Source: Pratylenchus scribneri
Taxonomy: Eukaryota > Nematoda > Chromadorea > Rhabditida > Pratylenchidae
Assembly: GCA_030063045.1 (NCBI GenBank)
Contig: JAQSEB010000020.1
Coordinates: 2,666,001 to 2,730,000, forward strand
Reading direction: 5' to 3'
Length of the DNA: 64,000 nt
A model generated the notes under the pieces. The model searched no databases and was not told the origin of the DNA. It saw nothing but the letters and a program-made list of their open reading frames with translations. Below, piece by piece: positions 1 through 11,277 of this stretch. The position numbers and the translations under genes are program-made. Every line of letters begins with the position of its first letter. Position 1 is the stretch's first letter.

Positions 1-346
1 CCATTTTAATTTAAATATTATTCAATTTAATCAACTTAATGTTAATCTTTGAATTATTAGCGGTTAATCCGAATTTATCCAGTCTTTTGAAGATTAATTG
101 ACTTTTGTTGATGACGACAATTATTGCGCTTTTTGGCGGATCCGATGAACGTCCTTCCCCCCTGTTCATTCGTTCATTAAGTAATTTATGGTTGATTCGC
201 CCATTTTCGGTGAAAAAAGTTCCGCGACATCGCCCACATTCGCCGCCACCGCCCAAAATAAATTGAGCCCATTTTTGGGAGGAATAAAGATTATCCCACC
301 AAATCCTTCTTTTCATTTGACCACCATTCTCTCTGATTGACCAAAA

Positions 347-654
347 ATGTCCACCAAATTCATTTTCCTCCTTTCCACCCTTTTTGTTCTCATTTTCTGC
401 TTTAATTTGGCCAATGCCCGGCCCGGATATGGATATGGCCAAGGAGGATATGGAGGCGATGGGGGCGGCGGATTTGGGCCCGGAGGTGGATTCCAACAAA
501 GTGGCGGATTCCAACAGAGTGGAGGCAAATTGAATTGGGCAAAATTGATAATGCCATTGACACATTTTTAGGATTCAACCAATGGGGACAAAATGGAGGA
601 GGCGGATTTAATGGGCCAAGTGGATTCAATGGAGGCGGATGGAATGGCCGATAA
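347..654 (+). CDS. Gly-rich small secreted protein (paralog 1)
   Basis: Two exons, 347-524 and 572-654, encode about 86 residues. The first 24 or so residues are a hydrophobic signal peptide ending in ...NLANA. The rest is almost entirely Gly with Tyr, Phe, Gln and Asn, in GYGQGG, GGGF and FQQSGG motifs, ending FNQWGQ...NGR. The intron (525-571) has a GC donor (GGAG|gcaaat) and a TTTTTAG acceptor; the same phase-1 junction in the neighbouring paralog has a normal GT donor, which supports this model. Gly-rich secreted peptides of nematodes include cuticle components and the Gly/Tyr-rich antimicrobial peptides, and nothing here decides between these. The reading frame without splicing would end after 74 residues and lose the conserved FNQWGQ segment. 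Confidence 0.8.
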
Positions 655-1355
655 ATGAAAATTGGAATGAAATTAAATTGGAATTGACTGAATAAATGAA
701 CGCAGTGACCTCTTTTGGATTACTTATATTTTGGGGCAACAATTTTATTTGTAAAATAAACCGAATAAATTTTCGAATGTTTTACATCCATTTTCTCATA
801 ATTACTTCATGCTCTCATCATCGCATTGAGCTATGAATTTAGTATTTTTTTTAATATTTGTTCCCTAAAATTGAACAGAGTAGATCATTTCATTTCAATG
901 GATCATTGGAATTTGATAATAATTTAAAATATCAAATTAATTAACAAAAATTGAATTCTGAATGAGTAATAATAAAACAAATTGGCGAACATAATTGTAA
1001 TTGACTTAATATAAAAAAGATGTTCATCAACGATCATTAATTCATTATTGCGAAAATAAATATTTTCCAATCATCCAATTTCACCTTCCCTCTTAATTTT
1101 GCCATTTTTGTGGTTATTTTTTGTGTAAAGTTTGGAGGAGGATTGACGACATTGCCGGGGGCGGTTTTAGACTCTTTGAACGGGTTTAAATATTTAAACC
1201 ATCCAAAAATGTTCCCATTCATTCATTCCAACAAATCACTCGAATCTCGCGATTGAACCTATTTCAGCGAATTATCCACATTTTCCATCCAATTTTCCGC
1301 CAAATTTTCCGCTCATTTCCAATTTATTAGTTCTCTTTCAGATCAACCCTCAAAA
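655..1355. other. Intergenic, AT-rich
   Basis: AT-rich spacer between the two Gly-rich paralogs. AATAAA motifs shortly after the first stop codon could serve as its polyadenylation signal. I see no coding exon. Confidence 0.6.
1331..1341 (+). promoter_or_regulatory. Putative trans-splice acceptor
   Basis: TTCTCTTTCAG lies 14 bases before the ATG of the second Gly-rich gene. It matches the nematode 3' splice consensus with no exon visible upstream, as expected for a spliced-leader acceptor. This is inference from sequence only; an unseen 5' UTR exon would look the same. Confidence 0.45.
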
Positions 1356-1650
1356 ATGGCCAATAAATTTTTGATTTTGACTCTTTTTGTGTTGATTTCC
1401 ATCATTAAAATTGCATTCGCCGGTTATGGCCAAGGAGGATTTGTTGGTGGTGGCCCGGTTGGTGGATTTGGGCCAGGCGGTGGAGGATTCCAAAATGGCG
1501 GATTCCAAAGTGGAGGAGGTCATTTTTCGATTGGATATTTTCAAATTAATCATTTTTATAGGTTTTAATCAATGGGGACAAAGTGGCGGCGGATTTGGGG
1601 GCCAAAGCGGATTTGGAGGAGTGCCCGGAAGCGGATATGGACGAAAATAA
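1356..1650 (+). CDS. Gly-rich small secreted protein (paralog 2)
   Basis: Exons 1356-1518 and 1562-1650 encode about 83 residues. A hydrophobic N-terminus (MANKFLILTLFVLISII...AFA) is a clear signal peptide, followed by a Gly-rich chain with GYGQGGF, FGPGGGGF and FQ(N/S)GGF motifs and FNQWGQSGGG after the splice. The intron sits at the same phase-1 position as in the upstream paralog but with a GT donor (GGAG|gtcatt), 43 bp long. The tandem arrangement, common signal peptide style, shared motifs and shared intron show a local duplication. Function is unknown beyond secretion. Confidence 0.82.
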
Positions 1651-1984
1651 TTTGGGAACAAAAATATTCAAAGGAATTAAATTGAATCCTTTTCATTTCT
1701 CCAAAAGACTTTCAACAGCATATTATTTTGTTGTGTGCCCATTTTTATGAATAAATTTCCAAAATTTTGAACCACAAATTGTTTTATTTGTTTAGTGGGC
1801 ATTGACTGAATGAATTGATGGCTTAAAATGGAAATCAAATGAATAAACAAAGGAACATATTTTCCATTTGAATTTAAATAGAAATGAATATTTTGGAAAG
1901 GAGTGTCATTTTCAAATTTATTATTTTAAAACTTAAAAAATAATCCACAAAAAATTTAATATTTTTATAAAATATTCCAAATTA
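1651..1984. other. Intergenic, AT-rich
   Basis: AT-rich spacer, with AATAAA near 1750 that could end the second Gly-rich transcript. Nothing else is recognised. Confidence 0.6.
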
Positions 1985-2392
1985 ATGGCCAATTACATGC
2001 TCTTCCTTTCCTTTTTCATTTTGCTGCTGATGTCATTGGGTATATATTAAATTTAATTATTGTAAAATTAAATTGACCGTAATTTAAATAAATTGAATAT
2101 TCCCCCAGGGCAATTCACCCATTCAATTCCTCCCAGCCAATGCAATGATTTACGTTCGGATTGTGATGATTATAAATATGCATGCAAATATTATAAAGAA
2201 ACTTGGGCCTTCACATGGTGCCGAAAATTTTGCAAATTGTGCAATTTTGATTTAAAAACAACCACATATTGGAATTGGGCCCCACCAGTGCAAACGAATT
2301 TGGTGGTTTATGGGGCACAGCCGGCAGCAGTGCAAATGCCAAATTGGGCGGCGCCGTCAGCACAAACTTTGCTGGTTTACGGAAGGCGATGA
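1985..2392 (+). CDS. Secreted ShKT-domain peptide
   Basis: Exons 1985-2039 and 2109-2392 encode about 112 residues. Exon 1 encodes a signal peptide of about 18 residues (MANYMLFLSFFILLLMSLG). Exon 2 begins with a six-cysteine ShKT domain (about residues 29-63): C-x5-C-x6-C, an YYKETWAFTWC stretch, then C-x3-C-x2-C, with the characteristic Asp after the second Cys. The family name comes from a sea anemone K+-channel peptide, but in nematodes ShKT domains are widespread in secreted proteins of the cuticle, pharynx and secretions, so no toxic role is implied. The C-terminal tail repeats a W-A-(P)-x-Q-T-x-L-V-V-Y-G pattern twice, suggesting a short internal duplication. The 69-bp intron ends in CCCCCAG. 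Confidence 0.85.
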
Positions 2393-3238
2393 TAAAAATG
2401 AACAAAAAATAATGTTGATTTATTATTTGATTGTTTTTTGAATTGTTTTAATAAAATAATCATGATGAATTGGATAATCATTCCTTTGTCAAAAGGCAAT
2501 CAATCACTTCATTTCATTTCAATCATTCACAAATCCAATCAAATCAAGAAAAGAATAGGGAAAAAGGCACATTCTGTCGTTTCTATAAAACAGCCGGCAG
2601 CCTTTTTCCATCAATTCCCATTCCCATTCCTCACATGTTCCCCAAAGCATTCTTCTCACTTTCTCCCTGGCCATTTGCCATTGGTTTGGTTTCCCAAGAG
2701 TCTTGAGTCCCCAGGGCTTTACTTTCATTCAACCCCCATTCATTCCACATTCTCCACACCCAAAGCTTTTTCCTCTAAAGAAACATTCTCCTGGCCCTTT
2801 GCATTCCTTTTTCCCCTTTGATTTCTAAAAATATTCAATAAACTTCAACTTGGCAATTAATAAGCATTGTATCCCCTTTGACCTCATCAGTCGATAAAAT
2901 TAATTTAGTAAATCCATCTTACTTAGATTCTATCTTCATTAAATCCCTCTCCCTTTTCTCCCCTCCATTTTCTGCCACTCTCTGTCCAAATTAATTTCCC
3001 CCGGCACGAAATTAGTCCGATTCTTTTGGCCATCTTTCCTCTCAAAGCTCTGCCATTTTTGCATATCCATTTTGCCTTAAAAGCTGCCAATAATCCAATC
3101 AATATGGCCGAGTGACGGTCGCCACTGGTTTCTTTAGGGGGGACAAGTCGAGAATAAAGCAAAACAATCTAATTGCCCACTGCCATATTCCCTTTTTCCC
3201 TTCCCATTTATTCATTCATTCGATTTAAATAAATTTAG
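2393..3238. other. Intergenic, pyrimidine-rich before the K2P gene
   Basis: No exon is recognised. The stretch from about 2540 to 3220 is rich in C and T on the + strand, the pattern seen upstream of other + strand genes in this window. Open frames here have no codon or motif support. Confidence 0.6.
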
Positions 3239-4739
3239 ATGGACAATTTGGATTCGGATGAATCCAGGGTTGAGGAAATAAGTTTGGTAAGTATAACCAA
3301 TTTATACTAATTTCAATTTATTCACTTTAGGCCGAGGCTCGTCGACCCAATACAATGGTCAATCATTCCGGAATGATTAAATTGGAAGAAGATCAACAAT
3401 CCACTGGGATTCAAAAATGTTGTCCAGTAATATTAAAAAGGAAAAAAGGGAATGGATTATCCAATTTTTGGTTTAGCATATGAGATATTTGTGGCCGCAT
3501 ATTCTCCTTTTCCTCCTAACATTTGGATTTGTTTGCATTGTGGCCATTGCCTATTATTTTATTGAGGGAAACAATGAAAAAATGGCAAGTCAAAAAAAGG
3601 TTGATGAGAATATTTTGAATTGAAGGAAAAAATCAAATTGGAAATGTCCATTGAAAGGGCACAACGAAATTTGATGGCACAAATCCACAATTTAGCACCC
3701 GGAATTTCCATTGAAAAATTGCACAGAGAAACTGAGGAATTCAGCAAAGAAATGCTCAAATTGGGGAGGACCCAGGGAAGATTGGGAATTCCAATTACGG
3801 CCAAAAATTACAACGAAGGGGAACAAATTTGGAATTGGGCAAATTGCCTATTATTCGCCTGTTCATTGCTCTCTCGAATTGGTATATATTTTATTATCAA
3901 TTCATTAGTAATTAATGAATTCTACTGCAGGTTTTGGCCATCTTTTTCCGGTCACCCAGCTTGGCAAATTGCTCATTTGTCCATTTGTTTTAATTGGTGG
4001 TCCACTTTTTTTGGTTGCCAACGCAGATTTTGGCCGATATTTCGCTGAATTCATCTCATTTTTCTATAATTATTGCCACAAACAAGTTCGAAAAGTTGTA
4101 CAAAAATTCAAAAGGAGGAAAGCTTCGCCAATTTCGAATCAACAAAATAATAATTCATCAATAAAATCGGCAAAAAGTCAAAAACAACAGGAAGAGGAAA
4201 AATCAACCCAAGGAGTTTCCCTAAATTTGAATGATGTTGTTGTTTTTGGGGATGAGGAAATGGAGGAGGAATCTCAAAATGGCGAAAAAGAAAAGCCAAT
4301 TTCAGCAGCATTCCTCTTTTTCATTTTGGCAGTCCCATTATTCTCCATTTTGGCAACAATTTATGTCCATATGGAAGAATGGCTATGGCTCGATTCTTTC
4401 TATTTTGTCATTGTCACATTTTTAGGCATTGGTAAGGCTTTTGAGAGGATTATTTTAATGAAAAATGTTTTACACAGGATTCGGCGATTTTGCCCCAAGT
4501 TCTTCCCTTTCTGCCATTGTCACTTTTTGCCTCATTTTTCCCATCTTTGCTTTGTTTGTTAATTATTTTATTTACTAATTTTTGTTTAAATTTTCAGTAC
4601 AACAATGTTGACTGATTTAATCGGCACTGTATTTATCAAAAATATTCATTTTTATGGCCGCCAATTTGTGCATATTTTCAAAGGATGCAGTACTAAATTG
4701 AGAGAAAGAAGGAAACGAAAAAGAATGCGAAGAAATTGA
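3239..4739 (+). CDS. Two-pore-domain (TWK-type) potassium channel with divergent selectivity filters
   Basis: Seven exons (3239-3286, 3331-3426, 3477-3584, 3626-3881, 3931-4431, 4478-4553, 4598-4739) encode 408 residues. The K2P plan is complete: TM1 (RYLWPHILLFLLTFGFVCIV), an extracellular helix-forming loop, pore loop 1 ending GFGHLFP, TM2 with ANADFGRYFAE, a charged cytosolic linker, TM3, pore loop 2 ending GFGDFAP, and TM4 continuing into DLIGTVFIKNIHFYGR, the usual TWK post-TM4 motif, then a short basic tail. The Thr of the T-x-G-(Y/F)-G filter is Arg in pore 1 (RIGFG) and Gly in pore 2 (GIGFG), which is unusual. Intron 3 (3585-3625) is GC-AG with the textbook donor ATG|gcaagt. The ATG abuts an AATTTAG acceptor, so it may be trans-spliced or preceded by a 5' exon. 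The last donor (gtttgt at 4554) was chosen because it keeps the frame into the conserved tail. Confidence 0.88.
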
Positions 4740-5184
4740 ATAATAATAATTAGAAAAATAAAACAAATTATGCCTCGGAATTTTAAAAACTTTTAAATCC
4801 ATAAAATTTGCAAATTTTCTTGAAAACAAATTGGATTAACGAACACATATGAAAGTACATTTAATATCCATTCAAAATTATATAATTAAAGTATTTAAAT
4901 TAAAAATATATTAAGTGGATTAAGGTTGGAATTTTAATTTCCGATTCGGAAAGGGGAAGGAGGAATTCTGAAAGCAAAGGAGAGCCATCGAAATTGTGGG
5001 CATCGAATTAGGAACAGGTGTGGAATAAAAATATTATGAAAATATTTTGGATTTGAAATGTGAATAAATATTAAACAACAAAGGGGAAAATGTATGTTTC
5101 TATTTAATGTTGCCTCGGGCATTATTAATCAATGAGAGGAATTGGTTGATTAATGTGAATAGGGTACTGTATCAGAAAATAATA
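4740..5184. other. Intergenic, AT-rich
   Basis: AT-rich spacer between the channel gene and the minisatellite. No exon is recognised. Confidence 0.6.
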
Positions 5185-5189
5185 ACAAT

Positions 5190-5965
5190 ATTTTCCAGAA
5201 ACAGAAACACATTTTGATGAACATTTTCCGGAAACAGAAACACATTTTGGCGAACATTTTCCGGAAAGGAAAAATACATTTTGGCGAACATTTTCCGGAA
5301 AGGAAAACATTTTGGCGAACATTTTCCGGAAAGGAAAAATACATTTTGGCGAACATTTTCCGGAAAGGAAAAATACATTTTGGCGAACATTTTCCGGAAA
5401 GGTAAAACACATTTTGGCGAACATTTTTCCGGAAAGGGAAAACACATTTTGGCGAACATTTTCCGGAAAGGAAAAATACATTTTGGCGAACATTTTCCGG
5501 AAAGGTAAAACACATTTTGGCGAACATTTTTCCGGAAAGGGAAAACACATTTTGGCGAACATTTTTCCGGAAAGGGAAAACACATTTTGGCGAACATTTT
5601 TCCGGAAAGGGAAAACACATTTTGGCGAACATTTTTCCGGAAAGGGAAAACACATTTTGGCGAACATTTTCCGGAAAGGTAAAATACATTTTGGCGAACA
5701 TTTTCCGGAAAGGTAAAACACATTTTGGCGAACATTTTCCGGAAAGGAAAAATACATTTTGGCGAACATTTTCCGGAAAGGAAAACATTTTGGCGAACAT
5801 TTTCCGGAAAGGAAAAATACATTTTGGCGAACATTTTCCGGAAAGGAAAAATACATTTTGGCGAACATTTTCCGGAAAGGTAAAACACATTTTGGCGAAC
5901 ATTTTCCGGAAAGGGAAAACACATTTTCACAAACATTTTCCGGAAGGGGAAAACACAAACTAAAA
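5190..5965. repeat. Minisatellite A, ~34-bp unit
   Basis: A head-to-tail array of units of 31, 34 or 35 bp, roughly 23 copies judged from length. The core is ACATTTTGGCGAACATTTT followed by CCGGAAAGG and a variable A-rich linker (AAAAAT, AAAACAC or GAAAAC). Each unit carries the palindrome TTTCCGGAAA. Length variants come from one extra T before CCGG and from the linker. The unit lacks stop triplets in several frames on both strands, so long open frames appear that have no signal peptide, no splice structure and no homology. I treat it as non-coding. Edge copies at both ends are degenerate. Confidence 0.95.
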
Positions 5966-5984
5966 CACATTTTCGCGAACATGG

Positions 5985-6403
5985 CACATCACGGATTATA
6001 CTAAAAAAATATGAGAACAGAATAATCTAATTACGAAATAAGTTCTTTATTAATTTATCGAAAAGTTTGCTAGATTAAAAGTTAAAACAATATATTTTTT
6101 GGCCAATAGGATAGGGTAAATTTAGGCAATTATATTCCATACTGCAGCAGATTTTTAAATTTAAAAATTTAATTTTTATGAAAATAATGACATTTGATAC
6201 CAATTATAAATTTTTAATTTTTATTCATTTTTTCCAAAAAAATTGATCAATCAAATCACATCATTTCAATCAATCATTAAGCAAATCTTAATGATGACTC
6301 TAAGGTTAAATAAAAGTTTTAAAATCATATATTTTAGATATTTAATCTATTATCGAAAAAATCAGTGAGCCAAACAATCAAGGATCAATCAAATTGGCGA
6401 AAA
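5985..6403. other. Intergenic, AT-rich
   Basis: AT-rich spacer after the minisatellite. No gene is recognised. Confidence 0.6.
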
Positions 6404-7028
6404 ATGCAACTTCGAGTTTTCCTGAATTATAAATTCTTTGAACCACACCCGCTGCTTAAAAACAAGAATGAATGGATCGAACTAAAATCTTGGAAGAATA
6501 TGGATCCGGTTGAACAGGGAGAATGCCAATGGCCATGGTAGGAATTTTTTTTGTTTATATTTATTATTTAAAGGATTGAGAATGTACGCAATGACGAAAG
6601 AGGGTCTGAAGGAGTTTGGGAACATGTTGGAACGGAAATTCCCGGCCAAACTTTTCATGCACTTCGACAAGTAAAGCCATAAAGCAGCAAATTTATTAAT
6701 GAATAAATTATTTGGCAGGTGGCAATGAAACAAATTCGATTAAATGACGTTGAAATGGTGGAGAAAAAGGGAATTGGCTCTTCTGAATATTGGCAAAACG
6801 AAGATGGCAGTGGAGGGAAGAAGAAAGAGAAGAAATATTCAGAGAATTATGCCCCAAAGATTCAATTTTTCGTTGGTGGCACCGACATGGAATTGATTGA
6901 TCCTGAGGATAAGGTGGGGGCATTTCCGGATAATTCAAGATGACATCAATTATGTTTTGCAGATTCAGAATCGTCGCCAATACATTGTCAATGTTTATTT
7001 GAAGAAGAACAAGGCCAGGGCCGCATAA
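6404..7028 (+). CDS. Unrecognised 163-residue protein
   Basis: Four exons (6404-6537, 6574-6670, 6719-6913, 6963-7028) join in frame (phases 2, 0, 0) with good acceptors (TTTAAAG, TTGGCAG, TTTGCAG). The N-terminus (MQLRVFLNYKFF...) is not a clear signal peptide. The middle is hydrophilic and Trp-containing (QWPWIENV, GVWEHVGTE), followed by a Lys-rich stretch (GGKKKEKKY) and a C-terminal block (IQFFVGGTDMELIDPEDK, then RRQYIVNVYLKKNKARAA) that looks like beta strands with a basic end. A second in-frame Met at 6500 is an alternative start. I do not recognise the family. The consistent splice phases across three introns are the main reason to call it a gene. Confidence 0.65.
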
Positions 7029-7665
7029 ATTCATTGATGAGAAGGAAGGAAGAATGATCAATTAACTTTACTCGAATTAACTTATTCCCCCAATCTCAAT
7101 TATTCCTTTGATCAATTCTTTGAATATTTTGAATCTAATTTTTGATTCCATCAAATCAACCCCCCAAATTATATTTTGGCCTTTTTCATTTCAGTTTCAA
7201 CAATTTATTCAATAAAGATTTTGATAATCCTTTTTTTATATAAAAATGTTGTGCAGAGACAGCAGCAGCAGAAGTTTTCGATACCCGAAATGCAAATTCA
7301 TTTTCATCAGCTATTCCACCTTCACTCCGATTTTTCTTTCAAAGATAGGAGATGTACATTGGTAAAGGGGAATAAAATTATTCATTATTTTATTGGACAA
7401 TTCCTTCCAATATATCCGGCCAAAATGCCCCATTCATAATTATTTTTGTACCAATATTTGCCCATAATTTGATCGATCCGTTCACCCACCCCCATTTCCT
7501 GCTATCATTATCACCCCCACCATCCATTAACCCATTTCCTCCCCCATAATCCCCTTCATTGGCATTGGTCACCCACCCATTCAACCAAATATTATTCATA
7601 CTCAAATCAATTTCCCAAACCAAAACCACATTTACCAATATTTATTCTTGATTACATTTTGCACA
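7029..7665. other. Intergenic, pyrimidine-rich
   Basis: C/T-rich on the + strand, especially 7480-7640. Open frames on both strands show no splice or protein support. Confidence 0.55.
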
Positions 7666-8115
7666 ATGAATCGTCTTTCGCTTTTTCTTTTGTTCATATT
7701 TTGCGCGTTTGATGTGTAAGTTTCCATTTAAATTCATTCCCGAATGTTGGTTCATCCAATTAGAATTTCGCCAAAAGGCATTACGCCATATGGTGGTCGG
7801 AATCGAATTCGTCGTGAAGCAGATTCCAATGATTATGCAAATTTTCTTCATGGATTGGCCGACAAATTGGCCACTTGCAATTGTAATTGCCAAGAATGTT
7901 GGAGCACCGGACAGGTGGATGGGAAATTAATTCATCGAAATGAAATGCGCATTACAGTTTTTGATTGGAATTGGCCTAAGTTTTTTGGTTGGATGCGCCT
8001 TCATAAGAATCTTAATGTTGTGCACAATGATGAGGGATTGATGAAATGGCCGGAGGCATCAAAATGTGATGAATTGTGGGAATTCCAAAATATAAATTAT
8101 TATTTAGAATTTTAA
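7666..8115 (+). CDS. Small secreted Cys-containing protein, unknown family
   Basis: Exons 7666-7715 and 7764-8115 encode about 133 residues. Exon 1 is a signal peptide (MNRLSLFLLFIFCAFDV) split by a 48-bp intron with donor GT|gtaagt. The mature part begins with a basic segment containing RNRIRR, a possible dibasic (Kex2/furin-like) cleavage site, then a CNCNCQEC cluster of four cysteines and a Trp/His-rich region (FDWNWPKFFGWMRLHK) with one further Cys near the C-terminus. No known domain is recognised. In a plant-parasitic nematode such a secreted orphan would be an effector candidate, but that is inference. Confidence 0.75.
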
Positions 8116-10375
8116 ATATAATCAAAATGATATCATTTTTAATTTAATTTAATTTTTGACCATTTTAACACTTTATTCTCAAATAAAATGTTCCCTTCAA
8201 TTAATGTCAATATTTTTGTTAAATTTTCAAAGGAAATGCCGACCCCAAATATTCCCTCTTTTCATTCCCTCAGGGAAATTAACAATCCGCCGGAGAATTT
8301 GAAGGCTAAAGTTGGTTTTTTATTGGTCCATTTTTGCCGCCTTTGCAACAATTTGTTGGGGATTTCATTTTGACCAAAATAATTACCCTAAAATAATTGT
8401 TAGATATGGGTGGATTGGATTTGTTGAGGATTAAAAAAAACAATTCTCATTTGAATCGCTTTTTCGTCCATTTCCTCTCTCATAAATGATTATTTATTCC
8501 CCAATATTACAATTTCAACAAAAAATGTGTTAAATTTATTACATACCCCACCCAAATATTCCTGCTCCGTGCCATCCTCGAAAATGTCCCTCCCCTCAAA
8601 AAGTGGCATTCATTTGCATTTCGTCTCTTCCTTTCCCTCACTTGGCCAAATCCCATTTTCTCTTTTATTTTGCCAACTTTGTTGTCACCCAAAATGAGTT
8701 GGCCGGCTGGCACTTTCGCCTCCTCCCTCCTCCCACCATTCCAACCTAAAGCCCCCTTGACAGGGCAATCCAATGTTTTTCTTCCTCCTCCTCTCCCCAA
8801 AATCCTCTTTTCCATCTAATCCAATCATTCGGCCGAGGTATTCAATTGCTTCTTCTCCACCCTCATTTTTAATTCATTCAACGGTTGTTTGTCATCAAGT
8901 CTACGGAAAAGTGGCTATTTACTTTTGGTTCTTTCCAATAAACATTGAATCCACCTTCCCTCATTTAAACAGTACAAAATGGACAAAATAAAAATAATTC
9001 ACCTTTCCCATCCACCCTCTCCCTCTCCCCACTTTTGAATTCTTTCCCAGCATATATTATATATTTTAAGGCTACATATATGTAAGTAAGCCTCTGTGAA
9101 TTTATTATATATTTTGCCGGCCAAAGGTCCTTCTTCCTTCCTTTTCCATCCTCCGCTTCCCATTTTTTCCATCGACCCAATGCCGTCCGTCCGTCCCCAA
9201 CCATTTGGCGGAGGACGACGCCCAAGCCGAGGCCAACCGACCGACCAACTCACCACAACCACCACCGCATTGGGCCCGGCTCCCACTTTTCTATAGTTCT
9301 TCCCATTCCCAACCTCACCTACCTAACCCACCCCAACCATTCTTCCTTCAATCCTCTTCCTTCCTTCCTCTTCTTCTTCCTCCAATGCTCGTCCCATCCA
9401 AATATGCCCAACCTTCCACCCTATTTTTTCATGCCCTTCAATGGATTTTTCTTCCCATTTTTTTAAAACGTCGTCTTTTCATCGCCTTTTGACCGTCCTT
9501 TCTATTCAATTTTTTGTTAGCCAACATCAAAATTTTCCACAATTTGCTTTCATCAATTCGCCGATCATTCATTCCCAATCGTTGCCCCCCCCCCCCTCTT
9601 ATTTTGCTTTTCATTTTCACAAATATATAAACAAAACATTTCATTTTATCTTATCATTTTATCAGAGAGAGAATCAACAATTTACCCGCAAACATCCATT
9701 GAAATGAAATGTGTATTTAAATTGAAGTTAGTTTAATGCAATGCTTCAATTTCATTCACATCAATCCGCATGATCCATCCACCCTCCCCCCCATTTAAAT
9801 CCGTAAATTACAATAATTACTATCCATACCGTACCCACATCATTTGTTCTTTGGGCAATAATCCTCAACAAGGGAAATGAATGGATGGGTGGAAAGAGGC
9901 TTGAATATTGCCCGAGGCAAATTTATTTTTCCTTCCCTTCTTTCCTTTCCCTTTTTTTGTATCGTATATTCAATGCCAATCTCACTTATCAATTTTGCTT
10001 GGAAGCCAATTGTCCATTCATCCTCCTTTTGGGTCAATCCCCATCAACCATAAATTGGTCCCGATCACCTCATTGCACTTCGATTAAGCCATTCCCTCTC
10101 AAAATCTCCTTCCACCACTTTGCACGGCAACCAAATGGATCAGAGGAAAATGCGGAAGGGAGTAAACAAAAAAACTTGCCTATTATTCTTGGTAAACACC
10201 ATTAGGAAAACTTCGGCGGAAGAATTGAGGGAAAAGACACTCGAAAATGTTCGCCCCACTCAATTATTGGTCCCATCCCATCCAAAAATTGACGTGGAAA
10301 TTGTCACATTTTGGCCAATAAATTTGAAATAATTAATAGAAAAATAAAATAATTCCAAAAAAAATTGCAACAAAA
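8116..10375. other. Intergenic, strongly pyrimidine-rich
   Basis: About 2.3 kb without a supportable exon. From about 8550 to 10100 the + strand is dominated by CCTTCC, TTCCTC and CCATTC strings, including a 12-C run at 9585-9596. It precedes the first tetraspanin gene. Several open frames of 60-106 codons exist only because pyrimidine-rich DNA has few stop codons. Confidence 0.6.
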
Positions 10376-11277
10376 ATGGTTTACGGCGCCGGCAATCAAA
10401 TGATCAAATTCCTCGTGTTCATTGCAAATTTGCTGATTTTCATTTTTGGCGGCATTCTTTTCGGCTTTTCCCTCTGGGTATATTTTCCCCTCGCCACCCA
10501 AAATAATTTATTCTTCAATTTTTAGGCCAATTTGGACCAAAACTTTGACCAACATTTGCGAGAATTTGCACAAAAAATGCAAATTAGCGGTGATTTGGTG
10601 GACGAAGTGGCCAAATATCAGGCATCATTGTGGATTTTGGTTGCCGTTGGCGCCCTTCTAATGCTAGTTGGATTCCTTGGATGCTGTGGGACTGCCTGCG
10701 AAAGTCCATTGCTTCTCAGCTTGGTTGGCATTTCTTTTAATTATAATTAATTAAATTGTTCCCATTTTCAGTTCTCCATCATTTTGATCATTCTTTTCCT
10801 CATTGAACTTTTTGTTTTGGTCTCCCTTTTCACCAACCGTGACCAATTGCTGGACAATTTGCAAAGTGCATTGGCCAAAAGTTCGGAAACGGAAGAAGGA
10901 CGACGAAATTTGAAGCCAATTCAAATTGCACTCCAATGCTGCGGAGCAACTGCCCAAACCCGTCAACTTTATGTGGCCGACCATTTGTGCGATGGAGAAC
11001 TTAGCTATGCAGTCAGTTTTAGGAAAAAGCCTCCAAATTATTTGTTTATTTTCCCTCCATTTTTGGGCAATAATCTCTTTTGAAATTGCCACATCATTTT
11101 TGGATAATAAAATATTTTCAGGAGGATTGCTTCAATGTTTTGGCCTCCAAAATTGCCACAATGGGCACTGCCCTTTTGGTGTGCGGCATTCTTCTTTTAC
11201 TCGTCCAACTTTTCTCCATCCTCTTCTCCAGTGTCCTTTGCCGTGCATTCCGTGTCCGTGGCCCCGAATATTATTAA
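10376..11277 (+). CDS. Tetraspanin (paralog 1)
   Basis: Exons 10376-10477, 10526-10723, 10772-11011 and 11122-11277 encode 231 residues. Four membrane segments are clear: TM1 (KFLVFIANLLIFIFGGILFG), TM2 (LWILVAVGALLMLVGFLGCC), TM3 (IILIILFLIELFVLVSLF) and TM4 (GTALLVCGILLLLVQLF). A compact large extracellular loop between TM3 and TM4 carries the CCGA motif and two further Cys (HLC, EDC), as expected of tetraspanins, although the loop of about 70 residues is short. Juxtamembrane cysteines after TM2 (CCGTAC) and TM4 are possible palmitoylation sites. Tetraspanins organise membrane microdomains. A close paralog follows directly downstream in the same orientation. Confidence 0.93.

Noticed and set aside
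5125..6004. Long open frames on both strands (up to 285 codons) through minisatellite A
   Set aside because: They follow from a stop-free repeat unit whose length is not a multiple of three. There is no signal peptide, splice structure or domain, and frames on both strands are equally open.
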